64,000 bases of DNA from Triplophysa rosa. Lineage: Eukaryota > Chordata > Actinopteri > Cypriniformes > Nemacheilidae. The DNA lies in NCBI RefSeq assembly GCF_024868665.1, contig NW_026634375.1:1617-65616 (forward strand), written 5' to 3'. The notes beneath the pieces were generated by a model that saw nothing but the letters and a program-made list of their open reading frames with translations, was not told the DNA's origin and made no database searches. The position numbers and the translations under genes were made by a program. This document shows, in pieces, positions 46,401-64,000 of this stretch. Position 1 is the stretch's first letter. Each line of letters begins with the position of its first letter.

Positions 46401-49400
46401 GATTTTGCTGTCGCGGACAGATTTCCAAGGTCTGCGACAAAACCTTCAGATCGCGACCAAATCGGTGCTCGTTTCGGTCGCCGAAGCTCGTTCAGTATAA
46501 GCAGGTGTGCAACGTGATCTGGACCTGTCTCGAGCTATCCCAGACCCTACGATACTTTCAAACCTGTTTGATATTATCGCCTAGTGATCTCGTTGTGTGC
46601 GCGATTGAACGACCACGTGGAACTAATCCAGCCAATCACAGTGCAGATGATGTAAACAGAGGAAAGAAGATGAAATTAAACGTATTTTCCCTGATGGTCG
46701 GGACCGCCTCTTCACCGAATGTTTTGCGATGCGTTGTGTAGTATGCGCGCAGCTATGACAAGACGACGACAGATGAGAAGGAACTTTGTTGTGTAGTGTA
46801 AGCGCCATAGCAATTCAAGTTGTCTCACAGTCCCGTAGTGTCAGCTCGGCTTTAGTTAGTGCATTTCCTCAAATCTGACAGGACACAGTACAAAGTATTA
46901 ATGAGCTGTGTCTTCAGTCTTCTGACTTCAGCTGACCTGTGACTTCACTCCCGTTTCACAATGTTGTTGCATTTACAATGTATATGTATAGTTATTTATT
47001 TATCTGCATGCTGTTTTTTTTACCATGACAAAAAGTGGGGAGTTTTGGGAGAGCATTACACAACTAGCACTGATGCTATATTTACAGTACAACACGTTGT
47101 AGACAGAAGACAGTCGTCTAACGGAGCCTGATTTACACCCAAATTCTGCTTGTTGCAAATTCCTTGTCAGTTGCTTTTAGTTTTCTCACCAAAAAATATA
47201 GAATTCAATGTTTTTTTTCTTTTACAGGTAGGACAGGGATACCCTCACGACCCTCCAAAAGTCAAATGTGAAACAATGGTTTATCACCCCAACATTGACC
47301 TTGAAGGAAATGTCTGTCTAAATATTTTAAGGTAAAAGTTTTAACCTGCTTTAAAACTGGCAACAGTGCCCTCAGAGATTTTACATTTTTACATACGTTT
47401 TTAAGGAATTTATTCAAATTCTTCATTAAAGAGTCAAGACATGAACCGGATCAATCTGCTCTGATGTGAATCACAATATTAACTTGTACTTCACTCCTCT
47501 TTTATTCAAAGTTTATGCAAGTTGCCAATATAAGTATAGAAAATATATTTCTTACAAGACCCATTTTCTCAAACTGTATAGATATATATATATACAAAGT
47601 ACGGTGTGTATTTGCATGTGATTTGACCAATATATATATATATATGGTAGAAAGTGTTCAATCGTGTCATGAATAATCAGGGTGTAATCCTAAAATAAAT
47701 GATCATCTGGTCCTCTGTAAGATGAATAGATTTCAGTCATCATCACATTAAAATGAGTTGTTGTTATGTTTCAGAGAAGACTGGAAGCCAGTGTTGACGA
47801 TTAACTCCATCATATATGGACTACAGTATCTGTTCCTCGTAAGTGTCAAGTTTGGATTCTTGGTTAAAGTGCACATTCTCTGCTTGTATTGAGGGGCATT
47901 TTTATACATTTGCTCAGAAAGGTTTTTTGCATGCTCCTCCCTCACATCAGGACGAGAGGATAGCTTGAATTGTTTCTTTAATGCTAGTGTAAAGGGCCGT
48001 TCACGTGATGACGATAACTGTAACTCTAAAAAGCTACGTTTGAAAGAGAATTCAATCGTTGGGATCACTTTCAGAACAATTCCAGCTGATGAAGGATAAA
48101 ACATCCCGTCAAACAGTTTCTGGCGAATTATGTTTGGCTATTGATCACAATGCCGGACTAAAGACTGTAGCAGTCGGAAAGCGGCGTATTTACGGCGGGA
48201 TCTTATATACGTAACACTTGAGCAAGCTGGCAAAATACATGCTTTACATCCCGGACACGATCGCACCTTCAGAAGGAGCCTCCAGCTTTTACTGTCATAC
48301 TTTGGAGAAAAGCTGTTCGGGAATGAAAACGTAAGCGTCAGCAGTAGGTCGTCTGCATTCATTTTAGTGACTGGGAACACTACAGCGCGCAAGCTTCAAA
48401 TAAACATGACGTTATCTTTTTCATCCGCTGGTGTGGACGCAAATATAGTTATAGTTATCGTTAAAATGTGAACGGCCCTCAAGAAAGCCTTCATACGCGT
48501 TATATTTGCTTCCTTCACTTTTATTGGCACAATTCAAGTGCTGAGATACCAAAATAAACTGCTAACATCATTGGCCAAGGCTTACTTAAATCTGTTTACT
48601 AAATACAGATAAAAAGAGCTTGATAATCACAAATGGATTGTAATTGCATAAATATGGAGGCAAAAAGGAACCGGCTCAATGTCTGAAACAGCAGCTCCCA
48701 CCCCTCGCATGTGTCGAGCTCGTGCGTGTCAGACTGAGACGGACGGACGGAAAGTTAACTTTACCCAGGCCTTAATTCCCCGTTTACACCGCCAACGACA
48801 GAGCGACGTGATCTCATTCTAAACATGATCGACAGGAAGTGGGCGTACCTAGTGAAACGACAAAGAGCGATGACGTACCTCCGCTAAAATCATATTGTCC
48901 TTAGGGAACTATGGCGTTAACTACATTACGCTATGGTGTATACCGTATGCAAATATGATAAACACCAACCTCAAACAGTGTGACAATTATCTTCTAAAAC
49001 AATAATCAAGAAAAAATACAAGTAATAAAGGTAAGTATGTACACATTAGTAGTATAATAATACGTCCCCCTGTTTCGAGCCGGTGTCCTCATCCGAGAGA
49101 GTTTGCAGTCCGTTTTTGCTGCTTGGCGCCACCGCATGGCCCGTGTCTTCGCACTGGACGAAAAAAAACAATTGCATTTGTGCGACCAATGTGAAGGTCT
49201 TCATAAGAAACTGTTGTTTTTGTAACGAACATTCGCACCAAATATTTGCGGGCAGTGTGGAACCTTCTTAAGACGTTTGTTCCGATACCTCACCTAGGTC
49301 ACAGCGTACGATTGATTTACATACTCGTCAGACTATTTATTGAGCCCATCAGGATGAAAGAAATGTGACATCATAGGAGTTAAGGTGATCACTCACAACA

Positions 49401-49692
49401 ACTGTGTATTGAATTGCAGTCACTCAAAGTGGGAGCGCAGCGCTGACGGCCTAAAGAATGAAATGTCAGCTCCAAGCCTTCAGCCAATCAGCCAGGGGTT
49501 GCTAAGCAAATGTCTTGGTATTCATGGTTCAAATTTGTGTCCCAATTTTAGGAGCCGAATCCTGAAGATCCATTGAACAAAGAGGCAGCAGAGGTCCTAC
49601 AGACGAACCGGAGGCTTTTCGAGCAGAACGTTCAGAGATCTCTGAGAGGAGGCTACGTGGGTGCCACCTACTTTGAACGCTGTCTGAAATAG
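43470..49692 (+). CDS. ube2m: NEDD8-conjugating enzyme UBE2M (Ubc12)
   Basis: UBE2M takes NEDD8 from NAE1-UBA3 and passes it with RBX1 to cullins, activating cullin-RING ligases. Exons are 43470-43584, 44835-44929, 45605-45643, 47228-47331, 47775-47838 and 49552-49692; phases agree and give 185 aa (human 183). The N-terminal tail [15 protein letters not shown] is the UBC12-specific extension that docks on UBA3. The UBC fold includes [16 protein letters not shown] with the catalytic cysteine at residue 113 (111 in human). It ends TYFERCLK. The 39-bp third exon encodes [13 protein letters not shown]. Length differs from human by two residues in the tail (TRAGVGGKK). Confidence 0.97.
45741..46210. 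mobile_element. hAT-type MITE in ube2m intron 3
   Basis: The ends TAGGGATGTAACGATTCAC and GTGAATCGTTACATCCCTA are exact inverted repeats, flanked by a perfect TATTTCAT duplication (45733-45740, 46211-46218). CACGATTTATT-type short tandem repeats lie inside the left end. Confidence 0.9.
47993..48479. mobile_element. TIR element in ube2m intron 5
   Basis: The left end AGGGCCGTTCAC and the right end GTGAACGGCCCT are inverted, with further inverted similarity (CGATAACTGTAACT against AGTTATAGTTATCG). No clear target duplication. Superfamily undetermined. Confidence 0.7.
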
Positions 49693-50433
49693 TCTCGAGT
49701 CCACTGGCCCTTACATCCCAGAATGCATTTATCGTTTACATGCGCTGAGAAATACTGACTGACACACTGACGGAGGAGAAGCGGGGGGGAGGGGGGTCAG
49801 GGGTTTCTCACGGGACAGGCTCAGCGCGGGTGGGTTCTAAAGGAATGGGCTTTGAAAGGCTGGTCAGTGATTGTTGCTCAGAGAATTCGGTCGTATTTGC
49901 CACTATGCTGGTACCCACTTTTTCTTTTTTTGGCCGCGCTTCATACGCTAACTTAACGCCCCCACCCACTCACAGACGTGAACCAAGCGAGAGAGACATG
50001 TTGAAATCATTTACACTTCTCTTGTATTCCATTATGAAGGCATGAGGACTGATGTTGTTTGGGCTACAGTGACGGGGGAACCCGCCTTGCATCGCACATA
50101 TTCAGCTGCGTTAAATAGTCACTCGTTTGGGTTTTTGCAAAACAACAACAAGTCGTGTAGAGTATCACATTTGACCAATGGAGAAAACGCTGACTGATTG
50201 AAGGCCTGACAAACTTACGGACTGCACTCGGTTACCATCGTATGCAAACGGGCTGTTGTGGGATTGGGAGAGAGTTATATGTTTTATTCAAGTTTTCGTG
50301 GTTGGGAGTGGATTTTCATGAAGAGGGAGGGGGGGCGCAGGGATGGAATGGAATGGTTGCGTAAATTGTTACAGTTCTGTTGTGTATATTAAAATCCCGG
50401 CTGTTCACAATGACTGCAATATGAATTATGTTA

Positions 50434-50439
50434 AATAAA
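50434..50439 (+). terminator. ube2m: Poly(A) signal of ube2m
   Basis: AATAAA about 740 bp after the stop. A second AATAAA at 50506-50511 could give a longer form. Confidence 0.6.
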
Positions 50440-50511
50440 ATATTGACTTGAATGCCTGCATTTTAAGATTAGTGTAAACGACAACAGCGGATTGTGTTTC
50501 AAATCAATAAA

Positions 50512-51115
50512 ATGTTTTATCTGACTTATACAATTATGAGTTGACCAAAGTGTCGCTACATCAAGGACTTTGTATTGAGAAAAAATTGCGACGTGGATTT
50601 TGTGTGTTACTTGTTGTGTGATGGATATTTTGTGCAAAATACAATATATTCACTATTGAACTTTAAAAGCTAAGCTTCCTGACAAATATTATAAAATATA
50701 CAACTCAAAAGTAGCTGCAAGATAAGCTCACATAACTATATTTGTTTATGTGCAGTCATAAGAAAACGAGTAATCTCGGAATTACAAAACCATCGAGACA
50801 AATGAATGATATCGTAATCATCAGAATTTGAACCAAGTTGTGCATCATGACAGAGGCAGAAATGATCCATGCAAGAAACTGACACACAATAATATCTGCC
50901 TCTGTCATCTAGAAATCACCAACATGCGCCAGGCCAAAAGAAAAAACATCATGAGACACAGTCACTGGGGGGGAGAGAATTCTAATCCGAAATGAACATT
51001 ACATTTACATTTCTTTATTTGGCAGACGCTTTTATCCAAAGCGACTTACAAGTAGGACAGCATATAAACATTCTTGTCAACACGCTAAACGGCACCATTA
51101 GTTTATCCCTATGCC
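50512..51115. other. Spacer downstream of ube2m
   Basis: No gene seen. The third copy of the fish repeat tail (TGGCAGACGCTTTTATCCAA) is at about 51019-51050. Confidence 0.55.
51015..51050 (+). repeat. Conserved fish repeat tail, copy 3
   Basis: Core GGCAGACGCTTTTATCCAAA followed by GCGACTTACA, as at 21193 and, reversed, at 41171. Confidence 0.6.
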
Positions 51116-51749
51116 CAGGGGTGCACATAAGTTTTTCTATCTGGTTCTCAAGAGAGCACCTGGAGATTCGGTTTGGTGCTCACATTGCACATAGTGTGAC
51201 AAATTATATGTACCTATTAAAAATAAAAGTAGTTACTTTTTAATGAACAATAAACAAAATAATAAAGTGGGATAATACTATATTTGTATTACACTTAAAA
51301 CACAATGATAATGTATTTCTTCTTGTTTTTCTTTTTACATTAGTAAATATTAATATTCTACACCAATTTTGAAACCTAAAACGACAACCTTTTTGGTTTT
51401 TGGCAGGTTGCTGGGAAGTGCCCTTGCGAACGCACATGGAGACTTGCGGTGCGGAGCTGGGATCGAGTATAGCAGAGAAACACAAGATGCGTGCAAGTGT
51501 CAAGTTTAAAAAAAAGTTTAAGAGAAGCGGTGTTTTGGGAGACGCGCAGCGCAGCGCAGGTCCAGTCATTCACAGAGGCTGCGCGCGCCGCCCGCGTGCT
51601 TCTCTAGTCACGAAAGCAGAACCAACAAAGGCGGAGCACCAATACTCCGTTTTTCATCATTTACACCCAGGTCCCGTTTATCACCGGGAACAAACGAGAT
51701 ATCAGTAGTTTTAGCAGCATTCAGTACAAACGGAAATCTTATCCAGTAT

Positions 51750-52738
51750 AATATGGAGCCAGAAATATGACAAAACAATCTGAATTTGAATTTCGTAAAT
51801 CTGAATTATTGACAAGTGTTTTTAAACAAAACTGAATATTATATGGGAGTTAAAATAGTTTTGAATTAGATTTTGATTTCGAATTTGAAGTTTTTTTACT
51901 TGAATATTGAACATTTGAAATTTAACACAATTGATTTTTTTTAAGGCAGAGTTTTATAGGCATGCATTTTCAAACAACATATTTTTTGCTCTGAATTCTT
52001 AGATTGCAAATATCCAGTTTTTTTTAATACAGCCTCACGTTTTCAAGATGAAGAAGAAATTCGGAACATCAAATTCAATTTTCTAAAATTCAAAACGCAG
52101 AAATTCAGATCGTACAGACAGTAGGTCAGAGGTCGTCCACAGGGAAGAGTAGAAGATCTCGGAAAAGTCAAACGGAGCGCTTTGGCCACAATGGCCAGTT
52201 ATTTGTTCTTATTATCCAATCAAACTCCAAACATGCTGTTTTGGAGAGTGGAACTTCTTACATTGCAATAAAAAGGATTTACATTTTTCAAATTGCGACC
52301 ACGCCCACAAGACTACACGGGTTGATCGTTTGTTGTTGCTGCAGCATAGCCAAGCTCATACCGCTGCAATCTTAGGCAGCTGCCCGGGATGTGTGCGCTC
52401 ACTGCCTGCGTTTTTGCCTGCTGTGCCTCCACTGTTTGCGCTCACTCCCAGCGTTTGCTGTTGGTGCTTTTACCCACTGTGTGCTTAGTGCACGCTCGCT
52501 GCTAGCTGCCCCACTATGCGCGCTGGCTTCGAGCGTTTGTGGGTGCATATACATTTAATATATTAGACATGTGGGTTTGTGGGTCCTGCAAAGTCAATGA
52601 CATACGTGGCACGCTGCAATAAAAGTTATGTAAAACATTTAATGCTACAATAGAGAGAAAATGAATAAACTATGTAAGCTACAGACTGCATTTAGACTGA
52701 AATAAAAACTTTAATAAAAATAGTGTGTAATAGTACTC
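51750..52738 (+). repeat. Long inverted repeat, left arm
   Basis: From GAGCCAGAAATATGACAAAA (51756) to GTGTGTAATAGTACT (about 52738). It pairs with the reverse complement of 53684-54686. In the inner 500 bp only a handful of differences are seen, so identity there is well above 95 percent. The outer part is AT-rich with repeated AATTTGAA motifs. Confidence 0.92.
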
Positions 52739-53683
52739 TTGTCTATTCTTTGGCTAAATGATTTTTTTGTCAGTGCAGCCAACATGCCAGTCGTAAACAT
52801 TAATCATGTTTAATCAAATCTTATTTTCACTATATTATGAATGGAATTTGATCATAATGGCTGACAATGCCCCAGCTGTGCTCAGTAGTTGTTCATATTG
52901 GGCAGATATGTGTTCACAGCTAAAGACTGAACACAGACAAACTATGAGATAGAGAAATGAGGAGAAAAATATAAAAGCTATTGTTGTGTTATTTCTATGT
53001 ACATTTTTTAAATGACAAAGACTGCAGTTTTAAAGTACTTTTATTCATTTATTAATATGAAGTACAAGTAGCAATGAGGTACAATTAAAACAAAAAGATT
53101 TTCATTTAGCAAACGAACACACCTCCATAAATATAGCCTATTGTCAACGCAAAATAAAAAAGCTATCAGTTTATGCCTTTTAGTGAATACAGTCTAAATG
53201 AAATAAAAATAAACACATTTTCTATCTACTATACAGTAGCCTGCAAAACGAACGCAGCAAAATGCACCTCGATATTAAGGTATGGCGTTTTCAGTCATAT
53301 ATTACTCAACATATTATTTATAGTGAACTATATCCACAACAAACTTACATTATATCCTGAGGAATAAATGCTCTCTTGTTATCATTATCAAAATGTTTAA
53401 TCTGCATGAAACAGAAAGTGCATAACCATACAAAAACACGAACATCATGGTTGCTTTACTGACAAAACGGGAATATAACATAGATCGATAGATTTGTTGG
53501 TTCAGCAGAACGTCCAGTCGTTGAATGTGTGGTGTAGTGGTCTGGCACAGCGGTTAGGTGTGTGCTCCTCTCTGACTGACAAAGACTGGAATCGGCTCTG
53601 GTCATAAGAAAACATCTTTACGTGTGTTGTGTCCAGATTGTTTCAGCTGGTCGTTAAATGTGTCCTGGATCAAAGTTACAGCA

Positions 53684-54686
53684 TTTCAATACTATTACAC
53701 ACAATTTTTTTATTACAAAAGTTATTATTTCAGTCTGTAGCTTACATAGTGTATTCATTTTCTCTCTATTGTAGCATTAAATGTTATACATAACTTTTAT
53801 TGCAGCGTGCCACGTAAGTCATTGACTTTGCAGGACCCACAAACGTTCTTTATAAAAATTGTATACATGTCTAATATATTAAATGTATATGCACCCACAA
53901 ACGCTCAAAGCCAGAGCACATAGTGGGGCAGCTAGCAGCGAGCGTGCACTAAGCACACTGTGGGTAAAAGCACCAACAGCAAACGCTGGGAGTGAGCGCA
54001 AACAGTGGAGGCACAGCAGGCAAAAACGCAGGCAGTGAGCGCACACATCCCGGGCAGCTGCCTAAGATTGCAGCGGTATGAGCTTGGCTATGCTGCAGCA
54101 ACAACAAACGATCAACCCGTGTAGTCTTGTGGGCGTGGTCGCAATTTGAAAAATGTAAATCCTTTTTATTGCAATGTAAGAAGTTCCACTCTCCAAAACA
54201 GCATGTTTGAGTTTGATTGGATAATAAGAACAAATAACTGGCCATTGTGGCCAAAGCGCTCCGTTTGACTTTTCCGAGATCTTCTACTCTTCCCTGTGGA
54301 CGACCTCTGACCTACTGTCTGTACGATCTGAATTTCTGCGTTTTGAATTTTAGAAAATTGAATTTGATGTTCCGAATTTCTTCTTCATCTTGAAAACGTG
54401 AGGCTGTATTAAAAAAAAACTGGATATTTGCAATCTAAGAATTCAGAGCAAAAAATATGTTGTTTGAAAATGCATGCCTATAAAACTCTGCCTTAAAAAA
54501 AGCAATTGTGTTAAATTTCAAATGTTCAATATTCAAGTAAAAAAACTTCAAATTCGAAATCAAAATCTAATTCAAAACTATTTTAACTCCCATATAATAT
54601 TCAGTTTTGTTAAAAAACACTTGTCAATAATTCAGATTTACGAAATTCAAATTCAGATTGTTTTGTCATATTTCTGGCTCTATAGT
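53684..54686 (-). repeat. Long inverted repeat, right arm
   Basis: Reverse complement of the left arm. The main indel is an extra segment near 53845-53870. The arms enclose a unique AT-rich spacer of about 945 bp (52739-53683) without a recognisable protein. Confidence 0.92.
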
Positions 54687-54843
54687 ATTACATTTAGTCG
54701 GTCTAAAACAGTGATTGTGCATCAAAAGGTTTCAACCATGTCAGTACGCAAATGAGCGGTCTAAACTCATTTACAGAGCGCATTTTTAATTTTGGTCGCG
54801 CATGCGCACCTGCGCACCACTTATGTGCAACCCTGCCTATGCC

Positions 54844-55897
54844 CTACTCACTTCGAAGAGCAGAACTATGATGCAAAACAACGGAGCGCCTCTGTGAGAG
54901 TGGAACTTATAGTTGTAGAGGTCGGCCACACATGTGTTTCAGCACATTTGAAGTTGCAAACTTGTAGATGTTATTTTCTCTCCCGCAAACACAACACAAC
55001 AGTTAGGCCTTCTTGAATCCTTCAGTGCGAGTGCACAAATCCAGTTGTACAAATCACAAACTGAGATACTCGTGCAGTAAATATGGCGCAAGACACATTC
55101 ACACACCTGCACCAAAAGCAAGCGTTCACAGACCAGTTTATGGGAATTCATGCAGTGAGAGATGAATGCTCGTCAAATATTTTCTCACAAATGAAAGGTT
55201 TTATTCTTGGACATCTTTCTAACACAAACACCAGAACACAACTACAAGTGCTTGAATCTGCTGCTGCGAGTCTCGGACACAAGTTCACACACTCTCTCAC
55301 ATCTGTGTGATGTGTGGAGCAAAAGTGATTTGTGCACTTGCAGAGGTCAGACCAGCTAGTTTTGAAGCGCAAGTGATGGAAAAGAATCATCCCGAGCTGC
55401 TTTAGTGCCCTAAAATCACTAATCTCCATAGAATACATTGGTTTAGTTTAAATACGTGTGCTGGTCAGCTACATTGACAATCCCTTACGAAAATTCAAAT
55501 GTGCACCCAAAATACCTTCATACAGAACTCTCTGACCTCGATGTGCTCAAGTTCAGAGCTCTCGAATGGTTCTCGCGATACTTTGATGTCATACACCGAC
55601 CCGTCTGCGCAGTTCCACGTTAAGTCTGTGACGATGCACGCTCGAGGGGATGGGTGGGGTTTCCTGACGTCAGTCCGTGATATCATTCCGCGGGCGGGAG
55701 TTCCGCGCGGCCTTTTCCTCGCGACGTCGGCATACGAGAAGAAGCGCTTAACCGCGCGTGTAGATAGCGAGAATTTGTCACGATAGTCTTCATTATCGCG
55801 CGTGGACGTGTGTTTGACTGTGAACGGCTAACTCTCTTCACCCCTGCCTTCCCGTCCGCGTCACTGCAGAAATCTCGTCGCGTTTGCGCGCGTCAGA
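54844..55897. promoter_or_regulatory. kpnb1: Upstream region of kpnb1
   Basis: From about 55550 the base composition becomes CpG-rich (GCGGGCGGGAGTTCCGCGCGG at about 55690-55710, cut here for length), consistent with a CpG-island promoter before the ATG at 55898. No TATA box was seen. The part before 55500 holds no supported gene. Confidence 0.5.
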
Positions 55898-62711
<6,814 letters not shown>

Positions 62712-64000
62712 GTATTCATGAGGACGTTAAGTGTTGTTGCAGGTCTCTCACTAGCATGTACTAGAGATGTGGCCGTGATTTAATTTTCCCACCGGTTAAT
62801 AGAAGCGTAAAAACACCGTTGCTTTGGTGTGGGGTGGTCGAAGATACGGCTGTGCGCATAACGCATTTTACTTTCAGGGTTGAATTAGCGGCAATTCTGG
62901 AACGGCAATGGTTTGAATTAACAGTGGGTTCAATGTCTTTCTTAATAAAAACACGCAAAACTACAAAAAATTACAATGACATTTGCTATTTGTTATATTA
63001 AACACAGACCGTACAAACAAATAACCACAGCACACACTGTGCAAAAAAATAAGAAATGAATATAGAAAACCTTAACGTCTTCTTTATACAGTTGTAAAGT
63101 CAGGCGGGTCTGCGCAAGCGGAGCGTCGTCTTTAAACAGCGCGAGCTGCACAATTATAAAGTCTGACGCGTCTGATCTGTATCGTGCGGGTTTATATGCC
63201 CCTTAAGCCTTGTTTATATATGTTTACAATGCAATTTGAAGCACAGAGCAGCGAGAATCACATAACAAAAGTGAAAGGGACAGCTTTTCGGACCTTTACC
63301 ATTTAAGAAGGGGGCAATTCTGACTTTTATCCACTTCTTCCATTTCACGTCTGACAGTAGCGATCCGTTTGCTATGTGAGCTAGTGGCATGAACCGGCGC
63401 AGAGAAACAGCCAATCAGAGGAGAGCTCAACATTAAAATTCATGACCCTTCCAAATAAGGTCATAACAGACCTTTTCATTCTAGGGAGAAATCCTGGGGT
63501 TGTAAACGGACATGTAAAACCGTTTCTGGATCATTTTGGCACTTAATAAAGCCACATACCTTCAATGTAGGTATCAGAGAACAATTTAACATATTGTTTC
63601 AATCAATTCTTTGGCACCTTTAACAAAATGAGTAATCACGACACACACTGTGCAACAAACAAACAAATAAGAAAGGGAATACGAAATGAAAAACATTTAT
63701 GTTAAATAAATGGCAAGGCACCCGCTTTTGAAAATTAGACCAAAACGAAAACTTTACCAGCTCTTGATGACAGTGCTCATATTCTACTACATGTTCTTTG
63801 ACAGAAAGCCTCTGTCATCGTCTTATCAGTTCACTTCACTCTCCTCACATGATGAATAAAATAAAATCAACCTGCTGTTGATCTTTGCTGAATGCAGCGG
63901 AGGCGTCCAGACATGCATCTATAATTTACTCTTTAACAAAACAATTTATTGTTATAAAAATAAAAATGACGGTGGGGGTCGGTGCGGTGGTGATGTAATC
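62712..64000 (+). other. kpnb1: kpnb1 intron 12, running off the window
   Basis: It begins at a GTATTC donor. AT-rich, with no exon or complete transposon recognised; the next kpnb1 exon is not in the window. Confidence 0.7.

Larger units (their letters stand above)
51116..54835. mobile_element. 3.7-kb hAT-type element with perfect target duplication
   Basis: The left end CAGGGGTGCACATAAGT and the right end, in reverse complement CAGGGTTGCACATAAGT, are inverted repeats. The 8-bp CCTATGCC occurs exactly at 51108-51115 and 54836-54843. CAGGG ends and 8-bp duplications fit hAT. No transposase frame was recognised. Most of the length is the inverted repeat at about 51750-54686. Confidence 0.9.

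Noticed and set aside
46365..46870. Possible gene or element starting GGCAAGCTCACACC
   Set aside because: No inverted partner and no protein similarity; left as unassigned intron sequence.

Overview
The window is vertebrate nuclear DNA. Six multi-exon genes can be rebuilt from GT-AG splice sites whose reading phases close without error, and their products align over most of their length with known vertebrate proteins. Many small DNA transposons, TA/GT microsatellites and tRNA-derived SINEs fill the introns and spacers. The compact genes, the fish-type TRIM gene and several repeats I associate with carp-like fish point to a teleost, most likely an otophysan or cyprinid. The species cannot be fixed from sequence alone.

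Layout: 1-5906 is a repeat-rich spacer with a tRNA-SINE split by a TTAA-flanked, Kolobok-like element. 5907-13606 (-) is utp18, a ribosome biogenesis WD40 protein, with a 30-bp minisatellite, a Tc1-like element and two hAT-type elements in its introns. 14384-16466 (+) is an nme2-like nucleoside diphosphate kinase in head-to-head orientation with utp18. 16467-19581 is a spacer. 19866-25230 (+) is a RING/B-box/PRY-SPRY TRIM gene with a perfect ISRE upstream. 28385-42134 (-) is fbxl19 (CXXC, PHD, F-box, LRR), convergent with the TRIM gene. 43470-49692 (+) is ube2m (NEDD8 E2), head-to-head with fbxl19. 50512-55897 is a spacer dominated by a 3.7-kb hAT-type element with a perfect 8-bp target duplication; inside it lies a near-identical inverted repeat with arms of about 1 kb. 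55898-64000 (+) is kpnb1 (importin beta-1), with the first 12 coding exons present and the 3' end outside the window.

The genes do not form one pathway. Two share ubiquitin-like chemistry (fbxl19 as an SCF substrate receptor, ube2m as the NEDD8 E2 that activates cullin-RING ligases such as SCF), and they share one divergent promoter region. The utp18/nme2 neighbourhood matches the human 17q21 order as I remember it. The strongest candidates for something unusual are the nested long inverted repeat at about 51.75-54.69 kb, the nuclear-receptor-half-site-like minisatellite in utp18, and the TRIM linker encoded by three in-frame mini-exons, the first of which follows a roughly 185-bp GT tract instead of a pyrimidine tract. 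Exon coordinates were read by eye and are not backed by a database search.
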